From Streptomyces avicenniae (GTDB lineage Bacteria; Actinomycetota; Actinomycetes; Streptomycetales; Streptomycetaceae), in the NCBI RefSeq assembly GCF_000719135.1, contig NZ_JOEK01000012.1, positions 186,001 to 250,000 of the forward strand: 64,000 nt of DNA, read 5' to 3'. Positions within the stretch are counted from its first letter, which is position 1; the number at the start of each line of letters is the position of its first letter. A program made the translations under genes and the position numbers. The notes beneath the pieces are model-generated. The model had not been told where the DNA came from. It was given only the letters and a program-made list of their open reading frames with translations, and did not search any database. Shown piece by piece: positions 39,409 through 47,046 of this stretch.

Positions 39409-40881
39409 TTACAGGCCCGCTCTGGTCAGCAACCACTCCATGCGCCCGACGGGAAGGGACGGCGAGGCACCGGCGGCCTCCGCTACACGCCCGGACGGGT
39501 CGGCGAGGAGCCGCAGCAGGGACGGGAGCGGGAGATTGCGGTGGGGCGCGACCGCGCGACGGACGCGGTCCTCGGGGTCGGAGGCCAGCTTCTCGGCCAG
39601 CTCGGGCGGCAGATCCGGATCGCGGGGGGCGAAGGAGCGGAGCCGGGGCTCGGGGTCGGCGGCGAAGCGGCGCAGGGTGTCCGGGGGGAAGGTCAGGACC
39701 TGCGCCTCGTCCCACCAGAACGTGAACTTGTCCCGTCGGCGGTAGCGGCGTTCGATGCTCTCGGCGGTCGCGGGATCGACCAGGTGCGGGGCGGCGCTCG
39801 CCATGGTGAGACGGACGATCTCCTCCTCGTCGTCGAGCAGCCGCGCCACCGCGTGGGCCGGAAGGGCTTCGCCCAGCGCCGCCGACACCCGGAAGGCGAC
39901 ATAGGGCGAGTCGAGGTGCGGCAGCGGATCGGCCGTGACCCACGGCAGCCGCAGGGTCCGCAGCTCCCCGCGCGCGGCGACGTCGTCGTACCACCGCAGG
40001 AACGCCTCGTCGTCGTCGGCGTCGGGTCCCGGAACGTCCCCCGGACACGAGAGCCCGTGCAACGCGTCGTGGATCTCCGCGCGTACGTGCTCAGGCGTGT
40101 CCTGCCTGGCGAAGACCTGCACCCGGACGCTCGCGTCCGGATCGGCGGCGAGCCGCCGGAGGGTGTCCGCGTCGAGAACGGCGTGCGCCACGGCGCCCGC
40201 GCGCGTCACGGGGTCCGCCAACAGCGTCGGCAGCAGGTCGGCGGGCGGTGCGGGACGCGGCCCGCGTGCGCAGGAGGTCGAGCAGGCGGCGGCCCGTACC
40301 TCGGCCTCGGGATCGGTCAGCAGCGCCCGGCGGACCACTTCGGCCGCCTGCGTCCAGTGCCTCGCCAGTGCGGCACGGACCTCGGGGACGGGGTCCGTGG
40401 CGAGGCGGGCGCGCAGGTCGGGCGGGGTGCCGTGCGCCTGGGCCAGCCCCCTGCGGACCTGGGGTGCGGGGTCGTCGATGAGCCGTTCGAGCATCGCCCT
40501 CGGTGCCGTCGCGGCGTGGACGACCAGCGCGGACCGCACCGCCTCGTCCCGGTGGGCGGCCAGCAGGACACGGAACCGGCCCGGCAGCCGGTCGTTCAGC
40601 GCCAGGCCGTGCAGGAGCCGGTGGTCGCCGGTGGCGATGATCCGGGCGCACATGTCCTCGGTGAGGTCGGGACGCCTCGCCACCGTCCCGTGGCCCCGCC
40701 GCCATGCGACCAGCCGCCCGATCAGGTTGGCGGGCACGGCGGGGTTCGTCGCCAGGCCGTCCATCACCTTGTCGAGATGGACCGGAGCGGGGGCGTCGGC
40801 GTCCATCCGGCCAGGATGCCAGCGATCCCTCGCCGCGCCCCCGCCGGGCGGTGTGATGTCCTGCCTCACGCACGCGGTCAT
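39409..40881 (-). CDS. HEAT/LRV-like repeat protein
   Basis: A 490-residue protein built from short helical repeats with the recurring pattern D-P-x-x-x-V-R-x-x-[LV]-A (for example DDPAPQVRRGLAQAHG and TDPVPEVRAALARH), as in leucine-rich-repeat-variant and HEAT scaffolds. No catalytic motif, signal peptide or membrane helix is visible. The ATG at 40881 has a good GAGGTAAC site; ATG 40806 is possible but has a poor site. It lies upstream of the ATPase gene on the same strand and is divergent from the sigma-factor gene. It is probably a protein-interaction scaffold. Confidence 0.82.
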   Translation of the reverse strand: MTACVRQDITPPGGGAARDRWHPGRMDADAPAPVHLDKVMDGLATNPAVPANLIGRLVAWRRGHGTVARRPDLTEDMCARIIATGDHRLLHGLALNDRLPGRFRVLLAAHRDEAVRSALVVHAATAPRAMLERLIDDPAPQVRRGLAQAHGTPPDLRARLATDPVPEVRAALARHWTQAAEVVRRALLTDPEAEVRAAACSTSCARGPRPAPPADLLPTLLADPVTRAGAVAHAVLDADTLRRLAADPDASVRVQVFARQDTPEHVRAEIHDALHGLSCPGDVPGPDADDDEAFLRWYDDVAARGELRTLRLPWVTADPLPHLDSPYVAFRVSAALGEALPAHAVARLLDDEEEIVRLTMASAAPHLVDPATAESIERRYRRRDKFTFWWDEAQVLTFPPDTLRRFAADPEPRLRSFAPRDPDLPPELAEKLASDPEDRVRRAVAPHRNLPLPSLLRLLADPSGRVAEAAGASPSLPVGRMEWLLTRAGL

Positions 40882-40946
40882 CGGTTACCTCGGCCCGGCC
40901 GGGCCCGTCATAGCCATGACGAAGCGCACGCGAGGAAGGTAACGGC

Positions 40947-41873
40947 ATGAGGGTGACCGGTTCGGAAGAGGCCCTGGCGGAAGCGTTCGAGGAGCAGCGC
41001 GGACGTCTCGTCGCGGTGGCCTACCGGATGCTCGGGTCACGGGCCGACGCCGAGGACGCCGTGCAGGAGGCGTGGCTGCGGCTCGCGCGCCAGGACGCGT
41101 CGGCGATCGGCAGCCTCGGCGGCTGGCTGACGACGGTCGTCGGGCGGATCTGCATCGACACGCTCCGCTCGCGCAAGGCCCACCCGGAGGAGTCGTACGA
41201 GGAGCGGCTGCCGGACTTCGGCGTCGCCCTGGACACCGGTGAGGCGTCGGCGGAGGACGAGTCGGTGCTCGCCGAGTCGGTCGGGCTCGCGCTGCTCGTG
41301 GTCCTGGACACGCTGGGCCCGGCGGAACGGCTGGCGTTCGTGCTGCACGACATGTTCGGCGTGCCGTTCGGGGAGATCGGCCAGGTGCTCGGGCGGTCGG
41401 CGGACGCGGCGAAGATGCACGCCAGCCGGGCGCGCCGCAAGGTGCGGGCGTCGTACCGCCCCGCCGACGCGCTGCCGCGGCAGCGGGAGGTGATGCGTGC
41501 GTTCCTCGCCGCGGCGCGGGAGGGCGACTTCGAGGAGCTGGTGCGGATGCTGGACCCGGACGTGGCGTGGCACTCGTACGGCGCGCGCGGGACGGTCGTC
41601 CGTCTCGGCGCGACGGAGGTGGCGGCACGCATCCAGCTGGGCGCCCACGCCTCGATCGCCGTGCACCCGGCGCTGGTCAACGGCGAGGCCGGGATGATCG
41701 TCTGGGGGCCGAGCGGCAGGCTGCTCGGCGTCATGGCCTGCACGGTGGTGGACGGGCGGATCGCCGGGATGCTCTCGGTGAACGACCCGGCCAGGCTGGC
41801 CGCCATGGACCTCCCGGCATATCCGGGTCCCGGCGGTGTTACCTCCGCGGGCGCGGCTCCGTCAGAAGGGTGA
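40947..41873 (+). CDS. ECF41-type (SigJ-like) sigma factor
   Basis: The 308-residue protein has ECF sigma regions 2 (YRMLGSRADAEDAVQEAWLR) and 4 (FGVPFGEIGQVLGRSADAAKMHASRARRK in separate blocks). A C-terminal SnoaL-like domain of about 115 residues follows, which in ECF41 factors acts in place of an anti-sigma factor. The domain ends with NDPARL, a variant of the family's NPDKL signature. The next gene encodes a carboxymuconolactone-decarboxylase-like protein, the characteristic ECF41 partner. Confidence 0.92.
   Translation: MRVTGSEEALAEAFEEQRGRLVAVAYRMLGSRADAEDAVQEAWLRLARQDASAIGSLGGWLTTVVGRICIDTLRSRKAHPEESYEERLPDFGVALDTGEASAEDESVLAESVGLALLVVLDTLGPAERLAFVLHDMFGVPFGEIGQVLGRSADAAKMHASRARRKVRASYRPADALPRQREVMRAFLAAAREGDFEELVRMLDPDVAWHSYGARGTVVRLGATEVAARIQLGAHASIAVHPALVNGEAGMIVWGPSGRLLGVMACTVVDGRIAGMLSVNDPARLAAMDLPAYPGPGGVTSAGAAPSEG
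41839..41865 (+). promoter_or_regulatory. candidate ECF41-dependent promoter
   Basis: TGTTACC (41839-41845), a 16-base spacer and CGTC (41862-41865) resemble the published ECF41 promoter form TGTCACA-N16-CGTC. The site lies inside the 3' end of the sigma gene, with the predicted transcript start about 30 bases before the downstream start codon. The -35 agrees at five of seven positions. Confidence 0.6.
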
Positions 41874-41901
41874 GAACGCATTCACCACGTCGGAGGACGT
41901 C

Positions 41902-42372
41902 ATGGAAACCCGCCTCAACCTGCACGCCAGCCCGCTCGCGCCGAAGCTGATCAAGCACCTCGTCTCGGCGAACAAGGTGGTGACCGACTCGACCGTGCCG
42001 TTCGCCACGCTTGAGCTGGTGAAGATCCGCGCCAGCCAGATCAACGGCTGCGGCGGCTGCCTCGACATGCACACCAAGGACGCGGCGGCGGCGGGCGAGT
42101 CGGCCGTACGGCTCGCCCTGGTCGCGGCCTGGCGTGACGTGAACGTCTACACGGAGGCGGAACGCGCCGCCCTCGCCCTGGCCGAGGAGGGCACGCGCCT
42201 CGCGGACGGCAGCGGCGTCGGCGACGAGGTGTGGGCGAACGCGGCGAAGCACTTCGACGACGACCAACTCGTCGCGCTCGTCACGCAGATCGCGCTCATC
42301 AACGCCTTCAACCGCCTGAACGTCATCACCCGCCAGGTCGGCGGCGACTACACCCCGGGCCAGTTCGCCTGA
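41902..42372 (+). CDS. carboxymuconolactone decarboxylase/AhpD-like protein
   Basis: A 156-residue helical protein with the AhpD-like redox motif in NGCGGCLDMHTKDA (Cys-x-x-Cys then His). The fold is shared by alkylhydroperoxidase AhpD and carboxymuconolactone decarboxylases. Genes of this type are the typical targets of ECF41 sigma factors, and this one follows the sigma gene by 28 bases. A peroxidase or detoxifying role is likely but unproven. The ATG at 41902 has GGAGGA upstream. Confidence 0.92.
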   Translation: METRLNLHASPLAPKLIKHLVSANKVVTDSTVPFATLELVKIRASQINGCGGCLDMHTKDAAAAGESAVRLALVAAWRDVNVYTEAERAALALAEEGTRLADGSGVGDEVWANAAKHFDDDQLVALVTQIALINAFNRLNVITRQVGGDYTPGQFA

Positions 42373-42399
42373 CGGGCAGTTCTTCTCAGGACCGGCGTG

Positions 42400-42426
42400 C
42401 CCCACCTTCTTCCGGGGAAGGCGGGG
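42400..42426 (+). terminator. hairpin terminator after the AhpD-like gene
   Basis: CCCC-A-CCTTC (42400-42409) pairs with GAAGG-C-GGGG (42417-42426) with one mismatch and a seven-base loop, 28 bases after the stop codon. It should separate the ECF41 unit from the following operon. Confidence 0.55.
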
Positions 42427-42467
42427 TCGCGCCGTTCGGGTCCGAATCGGCCCTTTCGGCGGGGGAG

Positions 42468-42486
42468 TTACCCGACAACGCGAATA
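42468..42486 (+). promoter_or_regulatory. 19-bp motif, copy 1 (small regulatory operon)
   Basis: TTACCCGACAACGCGAATA matches the copy at 44101-44119 at 18 of 19 positions. It lies 88 bases before the first gene of the DUF6879/XRE operon. A perfect hairpin, CGTATC-TTCT-GATACG at 42523-42538, lies between it and the start codon. Probably a promoter or operator element of the local XRE regulator. Confidence 0.6.
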
Positions 42487-42573
42487 ACGGGGGTGCCGCG
42501 TGGACCAAGGCGCCATGTCCCCCGTATCTTCTGATACGAGGACCGATCAGGGTCGAACTGAGGGGCTTTCGGC

Positions 42574-42780
42574 ATGGCGCGAGAGGAACTGACCCGGCTC
42601 ACGGGCAACGGGAACGGGGAGTGCGGGAAGAACGACTGCCCGAATGTCTACCGCACCGCCGACGGCTCGTTCATCGTCCAAGGCAGCGTCTCGGAGGCAT
42701 TCACGCCGCCGGGAGGAGAAGGGCTCGTCGAGATCCCTGAAAGCGTGTTGAGGGAGGCCGTACGTGTTCTTGGCTGGTGA
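42574..42780 (+). CDS. small protein upstream of DUF6879, 68 aa
   Basis: A 68-residue protein with two cysteines (GECGKNDCPNVYRTADGSFIV in two blocks) and a beta-type second half ending AFTPPGGEGLVEIPESV. It begins the operon and overlaps the DUF6879 gene by 17 bases. Small proteins with the CPNVYRTADGSF pattern accompany DUF6879/XRE genes in streptomycetes; the function is unknown. Confidence 0.75.
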   Translation: MAREELTRLTGNGNGECGKNDCPNVYRTADGSFIVQGSVSEAFTPPGGEGLVEIPESVLREAVRVLGW

Positions 42781-43288
42781 GGAATGGGCTGCTCGATTCG
42801 AGCAGTTCGGGCATGAGGCTTGGCGACTCGAGACCTTGCCGCAGTACCTCATGCCTCAAGAGGAGAAGGAACTGGCGGAGTTCAGGGCCGGTGTCCGTAT
42901 CGACCCTCGTATGGTCTCGAACGATTACACGGACCGACTGCGCAGACAGGTGACGGAAGGACGCTCGCAGGGACGCGTCCACATCGTGACCCGACCGCTT
43001 TCCGAGTATCTGCGTTTCGAGTTCTCGCAGTACTACGCACCTCATCTCCTGGCCGGTGAGCAGATCCGGATTCTGGATGTCACCGACCGGGAGAATCCCC
43101 TGGAGGGAGTCCAGGACTTCTGGATGTTCGACCGGCGGGAGGTGGTACTGATGAACTACCACCCGGACGGACGGCAGATCAACCGAGAGGTCCATGAGGG
43201 GGACGTGGCCGCGTTCATCGAGTACCAGCGCATCGCGGTGGCCGCGTCAGTGCCCTTCGAGGAGTACGCTAAGGACCTTGACATTTGA
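42764..43288 (+). CDS. DUF6879-family protein
   Basis: A 174-residue soluble protein with the family hallmarks WAARFEQFGHEAWRLE, the arginine-rich REVHIV-type strand (here GRVHIVTRPLSEYLRFEF) and DFWMFDRREVVLMNY. It starts at GTG 42764 with GGGAGG upstream. It is sandwiched between the small protein and an XRE regulator, a recurring trio in Streptomyces. Its biochemical role is not known; a regulatory partner of the XRE protein is the usual guess. Confidence 0.85.
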   Translation: MFLAGEEWAARFEQFGHEAWRLETLPQYLMPQEEKELAEFRAGVRIDPRMVSNDYTDRLRRQVTEGRSQGRVHIVTRPLSEYLRFEFSQYYAPHLLAGEQIRILDVTDRENPLEGVQDFWMFDRREVVLMNYHPDGRQINREVHEGDVAAFIEYQRIAVAASVPFEEYAKDLDI

Positions 43289-44120
43289 GCCTGAGAAGCT
43301 GGGCCGTTCCCGATCGGACCTGGCGGAAGCCTTGAGAACGCAGCGGCGAGGGGCCGGGAGAACGCAGACCTGGCTCGCTCGCCGCTGCAACATGTCCCAG
43401 ACCAAGGTCAGCAACATCGAGAGCGGCAGGCTCGCCCCTTCCCTGGTCGATGTCGAGCTGATCCTTGAGGCTCTTGGCACGGACGAAGCTTCGGCCGCCG
43501 GGATACTGTCGCTCGCGGCAACGGCCGCCACCGAATGGCAGGATGACTGGTCCTCCCGCCGAAGGGGCCTGGACAAGAAGCAGAACGAACTAGCGAGGAT
43601 GGAAGCAGCCTCGACCGTGTTCCGTTTCTTCCTGCTGTCGATGGTCACCGGTTTGCTCGCCACACCCGAATACGTGCGGGCCAGCATCGCCGACGTTCCC
43701 GGCGACCAGTCGAAAACCATCGCGAAGAAACTGGAACGGCAGCGAGTCCTGCACGACTCCTCGAAAATGTTCACGTTTCTCCTCACCGAACAAGCAGTGC
43801 GGTGGCCCCTGTTGCCCCCGGCCGGAATGGCTGTGCAACTGGATCGGCTCGCGTCGGTCTCCCGCATTCCGCAGGTACGTCTCGGCGTGATCCCTCTGAG
43901 CGGACACATCCCCGAGCGGCCTCTCAACACGTTCACGGTGTACGACCGGAGACTGGCCACGGTCGAGACAGGAACGGGCGCGCTGATCTTCAGGGACCGG
44001 AAGAATGTGGCGGCCTATCTCCACGACTTCGACGTGTACGAACGGTACGCCGTCTTCGGAGAGGAATGCCGCGAACTGCTGTCCGAGTGGTCCATGGCTT
44101 TTACCCGACAACGCGGATAG
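43278..44120 (+). CDS. XRE-family regulator with DUF5753 domain
   Basis: About 280 residues. The N-terminal helix-turn-helix (WLARRCNMSQTKVSNIESGRL in two blocks, about 30-55) is of XRE type. The rest is the DUF5753 sensor-like domain (FFLLSMVTGLLATPEYVRA... VRLGVIPL). The frame overlaps the DUF6879 gene by eleven bases if the TTG at 43278 is used, with AAGG just upstream; a later start is possible. Its stop codon lies inside the second 19-bp motif, which precedes the graspetide precursor. It is the likeliest regulator of that cluster. Confidence 0.87.
   Translation: MTFEPEKLGRSRSDLAEALRTQRRGAGRTQTWLARRCNMSQTKVSNIESGRLAPSLVDVELILEALGTDEASAAGILSLAATAATEWQDDWSSRRRGLDKKQNELARMEAASTVFRFFLLSMVTGLLATPEYVRASIADVPGDQSKTIAKKLERQRVLHDSSKMFTFLLTEQAVRWPLLPPAGMAVQLDRLASVSRIPQVRLGVIPLSGHIPERPLNTFTVYDRRLATVETGTGALIFRDRKNVAAYLHDFDVYERYAVFGEECRELLSEWSMAFTRQRG
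44101..44119 (+). promoter_or_regulatory. 19-bp motif, copy 2 (graspetide cluster)
   Basis: TTACCCGACAACGCGGATA overlaps the last codons and stop of the XRE gene and lies 110 bases before the tgmA start. It differs from the copy at 42468-42486 at one position. The 12-base core TTACCCGACAAC occurs a third time at 25179-25190. Function as promoter or operator is inferred from position. Confidence 0.6.
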
Positions 44121-44163
44121 TTCTGGTGCCGGGCAGGACCTGCTTCTACCGTCATCACCGGAG

Positions 44164-44203
44164 CCGGGAACTTCCCGGACTCGCGCCCCGCTTTCGGGGC
44201 GCG
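44164..44203 (+). promoter_or_regulatory. two stacked hairpins in the tgmA leader
   Basis: CCGGGAA-C-TTCCCGG (44164-44178) is a perfect palindrome. Three bases later, CGCGCCCCG-CTTT-CGGGGCGCG (44182-44203) forms a perfect 9-bp stem with a tetraloop, ending 25 bases before the tgmA start. The first may be an operator. The second looks like an attenuator or mRNA-stabilising hairpin. Confidence 0.65.
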
Positions 44204-44228
44204 GCTCGTGAGAGAAAGCAGGAGCGGT

Positions 44229-44513
44229 ATGCCCGCGACCACAGGGACGGCAAGCCTCACCCCCTCTTCCCCTCCGATCCTCACGCAACCCTGGGCCGTG
44301 GGCAGGCTCGGGCCGTACCCGACCACGATTCGCCGCCCGCACGCGACGGTCACTGTCGATCCCGACACACAGCTCGGCGTGTACCGCGACCGTCACGGCC
44401 AGGTGATCGAGATGGGCAAGCACGGCACCAGCACGGGCACCGAGACCGCGACCACCACGAACGCGGACTCGAAGAACGACCAGGGCCACGACCAGGACTC
44501 CGAGCAAGACTGA
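44229..44513 (+). CDS. tgmA: graspetide (ATP-grasp-modified RiPP) precursor
   Basis: A 94-residue precursor. The leader carries QPWAVGRLGPYPTTI (20-34) and DPDTQLGVYRDRHGQVIEMG, the conserved features of putative ATP-grasp-modified RiPPs of Streptomyces. The C-terminal 28 residues are the likely core: a Thr/Ser cluster (residues 67-77, eight Thr or Ser) followed by an acidic stretch with Asp80, 84, 88, 90, 94 and Glu92. Thr/Ser hydroxyls and acidic side chains are the partners joined as esters by graspetide ligases. ATG 44229 has GGAG five bases upstream; GTG 44208 is weaker. Confidence 0.88.
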   Translation: MPATTGTASLTPSSPPILTQPWAVGRLGPYPTTIRRPHATVTVDPDTQLGVYRDRHGQVIEMGKHGTSTGTETATTTNADSKNDQGHDQDSEQD

Positions 44514-44517
44514 CGCG

Positions 44518-45477
44518 ATGACCGAGGAGAGGCCGGTGTTGGTGGCCACCGAGGCGGACGATCCGACCGCGGACATGGTGATCGCCGAACTCAACCGGCG
44601 CGACGTGCCGGTGGTCAGGTTCGATCCCGCCGACATCGGCGCCGACCTGACGGTCTCGGCCCGGTTCGGCACCTGCTCGGTCCCGGTGGCCGGGCAGGTG
44701 CGCACCCTGTCGAGATCAGCCGAACTCACAGACGTTCGTGCCGTGTACTGGCGCCGCCCACGGTGGCCCACCTTCCCGCACCTGGACGAGGACGACACGC
44801 GGCTCGCCACCGCACAGGTACGCCACGGACTCGGCGGCACGCTCTACGCACTCGAAGGACCCCTGTGGGTCAATCACCCGCTCCGCATCACCGCGGCCGA
44901 CCACAAGCCCGCGCAACTCGCTCTTGCGCAGCGACTCGGACTCACCGTCCCGCCGACACTCGTGACCAACGACCCGGACGAAGCGCGGGAGTTCATCGGG
45001 AGCCATGACCGGGTGATCCACAAAACGCTGCGATGGACCCCGTACGCACGGGACGGCGTGCCGCTGACCGGCTGGGCGGAACCGGTCACCGTGGACGAGA
45101 TCGACGCACGGGTCGGCGTCACACCGCACCTGTTCCAGGCACGCGTGGAGAAGGTCGCCGATCTCCGGGTGCTCGTCGTGGGCGGACGCACGTTCGCCGT
45201 ACGCATCACGTCCGGCCTGCTGGACTGGCGGAAGGACTACAGCGCCCTCTCCTACACCGTCGCGCACCTGCCCGATCAGGTGGACAAGGCCCTCCACACC
45301 TACCTCGCGCGTCTCGGCCTGGTGTCCGGGAGTTTCGATCTCGCGGTGGACCGGGCGGGCGACCTGTGGTGGCTGGAGCTGAACCCGAACGGCCAGTGGG
45401 GGTGGCTGGAGACGCAGACCGGTCTGCCGATGTCCGCCGCCTTCGCCGACCTCCTCACCCAGGGACACGCCTCGTGA
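44518..45477 (+). CDS. tgmB: ATP-grasp ribosomal peptide maturase
   Basis: A 319-residue ATP-grasp ligase that should form side-chain ester (or amide) macrocycles in the precursor. The N-terminal pre-ATP-grasp part has VYWRRPRWPTFP. Lys in the HKTL segment and the C-terminal SFDLAVDRAGDLWWLELNPNGQW supply ATP and metal ligands (Asp, Glu, Asn). It follows the precursor by four bases and overlaps the methyltransferase gene by GTGA, so the three form one unit. Confidence 0.92.
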   Translation: MTEERPVLVATEADDPTADMVIAELNRRDVPVVRFDPADIGADLTVSARFGTCSVPVAGQVRTLSRSAELTDVRAVYWRRPRWPTFPHLDEDDTRLATAQVRHGLGGTLYALEGPLWVNHPLRITAADHKPAQLALAQRLGLTVPPTLVTNDPDEAREFIGSHDRVIHKTLRWTPYARDGVPLTGWAEPVTVDEIDARVGVTPHLFQARVEKVADLRVLVVGGRTFAVRITSGLLDWRKDYSALSYTVAHLPDQVDKALHTYLARLGLVSGSFDLAVDRAGDLWWLELNPNGQWGWLETQTGLPMSAAFADLLTQGHAS

Positions 45478-46637
45478 ACGACTCCGCTCCCCACCGGCGC
45501 CACCTCGCCGCCCGTCTCGCCGAGGACAGCGCGCTGTCGTCCCCTTGGCTGCGCGCCGCTGTCGAGGAGGTGCCGCGTGAACTGTTCCTCAGGCCGGGGG
45601 TGTTCCTTGATGACGGCGGCCTCTGGCGGCCCGTCACGGAGGCCAGGACCGATCCGGCCGACTGGCTCACGACGGCCTACGCCATCGACACCCTCACCAC
45701 GCAGCTCGACGGGCATCTCACGGCCGACGAGGCGAAAGGCCCCGTACGCGGCGTGCCCACCTCCTCGTCCACCACCCCGGCGACCGTGGTCGGGATGATC
45801 GAGGCCCTGGGGCTGGAGACCGGGCAGCGCGTGCTGGAGATCGGCACGGGCACCGGCTACTCGGCGGCCCTGATGTGTCACCACCTCGGTGAGGACGGCG
45901 TGACGACGGTGGAGGTGGACCCGGAGGTCTGCGCCCGCGCGGACGCCGCGCTGGAGGCCGCCGGGTTCTCCACGTGGACCGTGGTCGGCGACGGGCTCCT
46001 CGGGCATCCCCGCCGCGCCCCGTACGACCGCGTGATCGCCACCTGCGCGGTCCGTCGCATTCCCCACGCCTGGGTCCGGCAGACCAGGCCGGGCGGCGTC
46101 ATCCTGACGACCCTCGGTTCGTGGCCCTACGGAACCGGCCTGGCGAGGGTCACGGTGCACGAGGACGGCACGGCCGAGGGCGGGTTCATCGGCCGGTCGT
46201 CCTTCATGCAGGCGCGGGCGCAGGCCGTCGTGCCCGTCGCCGGTGACCTGTCGGCCCGGACCGCGTACCCGGACAGCGAGCGGGCCGTGAAGGTGCCGCC
46301 CACCGTGCTGGACGAGTGGATGCCCGCCTTCCTCGCGCAACTCGCCTCTCCCGGGGCCCAGTTCGTCCGCGCCGCCCGCGGCGACGGCGCCCCGCTCCTA
46401 TACCTGTTCGATCCGGAACGTGAGTCGTTCGCCGAGTTCGTCGCGGACGGCGACGGTTGGACCGTCCGGCAGGGCGGGCCGGTGGCCCTGTGGGACGCGG
46501 TCGAGCGGGCCCTCGGCGCCTGGCGGGCCGCAGGCACGCCGGACATCACGTCCGTGCGGCTGCATGTCAGCGGCACGCGCCACACCTACCGGATCGGCGA
46601 CGATCCCGCACTGCGCTGGGAACACCACCTCGCCTGA
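45474..46637 (+). CDS. tgmC: PIMT-like methyltransferase of the graspetide system
   Basis: A 387-residue SAM-dependent methyltransferase with the fold of protein-L-isoaspartate O-methyltransferase. Motif I is VLEIGTGTGYSAAL (about 120-133), with the acidic TTVEVDPE after it. The last 110 residues are an extra domain specific to the ATP-grasp peptide systems. In the characterised graspetide fuscimiditide a PIMT homologue makes an aspartimide in the ester-linked peptide, so the same type of modification is likely here. GTG start coupled to tgmB. Confidence 0.9.
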   Translation: MNDSAPHRRHLAARLAEDSALSSPWLRAAVEEVPRELFLRPGVFLDDGGLWRPVTEARTDPADWLTTAYAIDTLTTQLDGHLTADEAKGPVRGVPTSSSTTPATVVGMIEALGLETGQRVLEIGTGTGYSAALMCHHLGEDGVTTVEVDPEVCARADAALEAAGFSTWTVVGDGLLGHPRRAPYDRVIATCAVRRIPHAWVRQTRPGGVILTTLGSWPYGTGLARVTVHEDGTAEGGFIGRSSFMQARAQAVVPVAGDLSARTAYPDSERAVKVPPTVLDEWMPAFLAQLASPGAQFVRAARGDGAPLLYLFDPERESFAEFVADGDGWTVRQGGPVALWDAVERALGAWRAAGTPDITSVRLHVSGTRHTYRIGDDPALRWEHHLA

Positions 46638-46825
46638 CCGGCGGCGGGCAGCGGACGACTCGGGACGAGCCGGGCACCCCGGCCAGGGCGGGGGCCGGTC
46701 GGCGGGTCCGCGGCCGTCGCGCACCGCGGACAGCGGCGATCTCCCGATCGTCCCGACACGCCATTCCCGCATCACAAGAACGCACGGTGAGCTGGGCATC
46801 ACCAGGGCGTACGGTGCGCGCGTCA

Positions 46826-46842
46826 GATACCAGGCCGGTATC
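46826..46842 (+). promoter_or_regulatory. palindrome and -10-like element before the toxin-antitoxin pair
   Basis: GATACC (46826-46831) and GGTATC (46837-46842) are perfect inverted repeats with a five-base spacer. TATCAT at 46839-46844 looks like a -10 hexamer only seven bases before the antitoxin ATG, which fits a leaderless transcript autoregulated by the RHH antitoxin. Confidence 0.55.
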
Positions 46843-46851
46843 ATCGCCTGT

Positions 46852-47046
46852 ATGGCCATGACGCTCCGACTTCCCGACGACCTCGACGCGAAGCTCACCG
46901 AGCGCGCTCGTCGTGAGCGCCGCAGCAAGCAGGAACTCGTCATCGAGGCCGTCCGTGAGGCTCAGGAGCGGGCCGAGCTGAAGGTCGATGACGTCCTGGC
47001 CGAGCTGATGGACAGCGACGCGGAGATCCTGGACTACCTGAAGTGA
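46852..47046 (+). CDS. ribbon-helix-helix antitoxin
   Basis: A 64-residue RHH protein. The N-terminal strand MTLRLPDDL, the helix ARRERRSKQELVIEAVREA and the acidic C-terminal tail are typical of CopG/Arc-type antitoxins, whose tail neutralises the toxin. No clear ribosome site is present. It overlaps the Doc toxin gene by GTGA. The dimer should bind the palindrome at 46826-46842. Confidence 0.9.
   Translation: MAMTLRLPDDLDAKLTERARRERRSKQELVIEAVREAQERAELKVDDVLAELMDSDAEILDYLK

Noticed and set aside
40892..40905. 14-bp perfect palindrome GGCCCGGCCGGGCC between the repeat-protein and sigma-factor genes
   Set aside because: A pure G/C palindrome of this size is not surprising at this base composition and has no AT core typical of operators. 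Noted, not claimed as a site.
46679..46698. CCGGCC-N8-GGCCGG hairpin after the graspetide methyltransferase gene
   Set aside because: The stem is only six pairs of G/C, which arise often by chance here; too weak to call a terminator.
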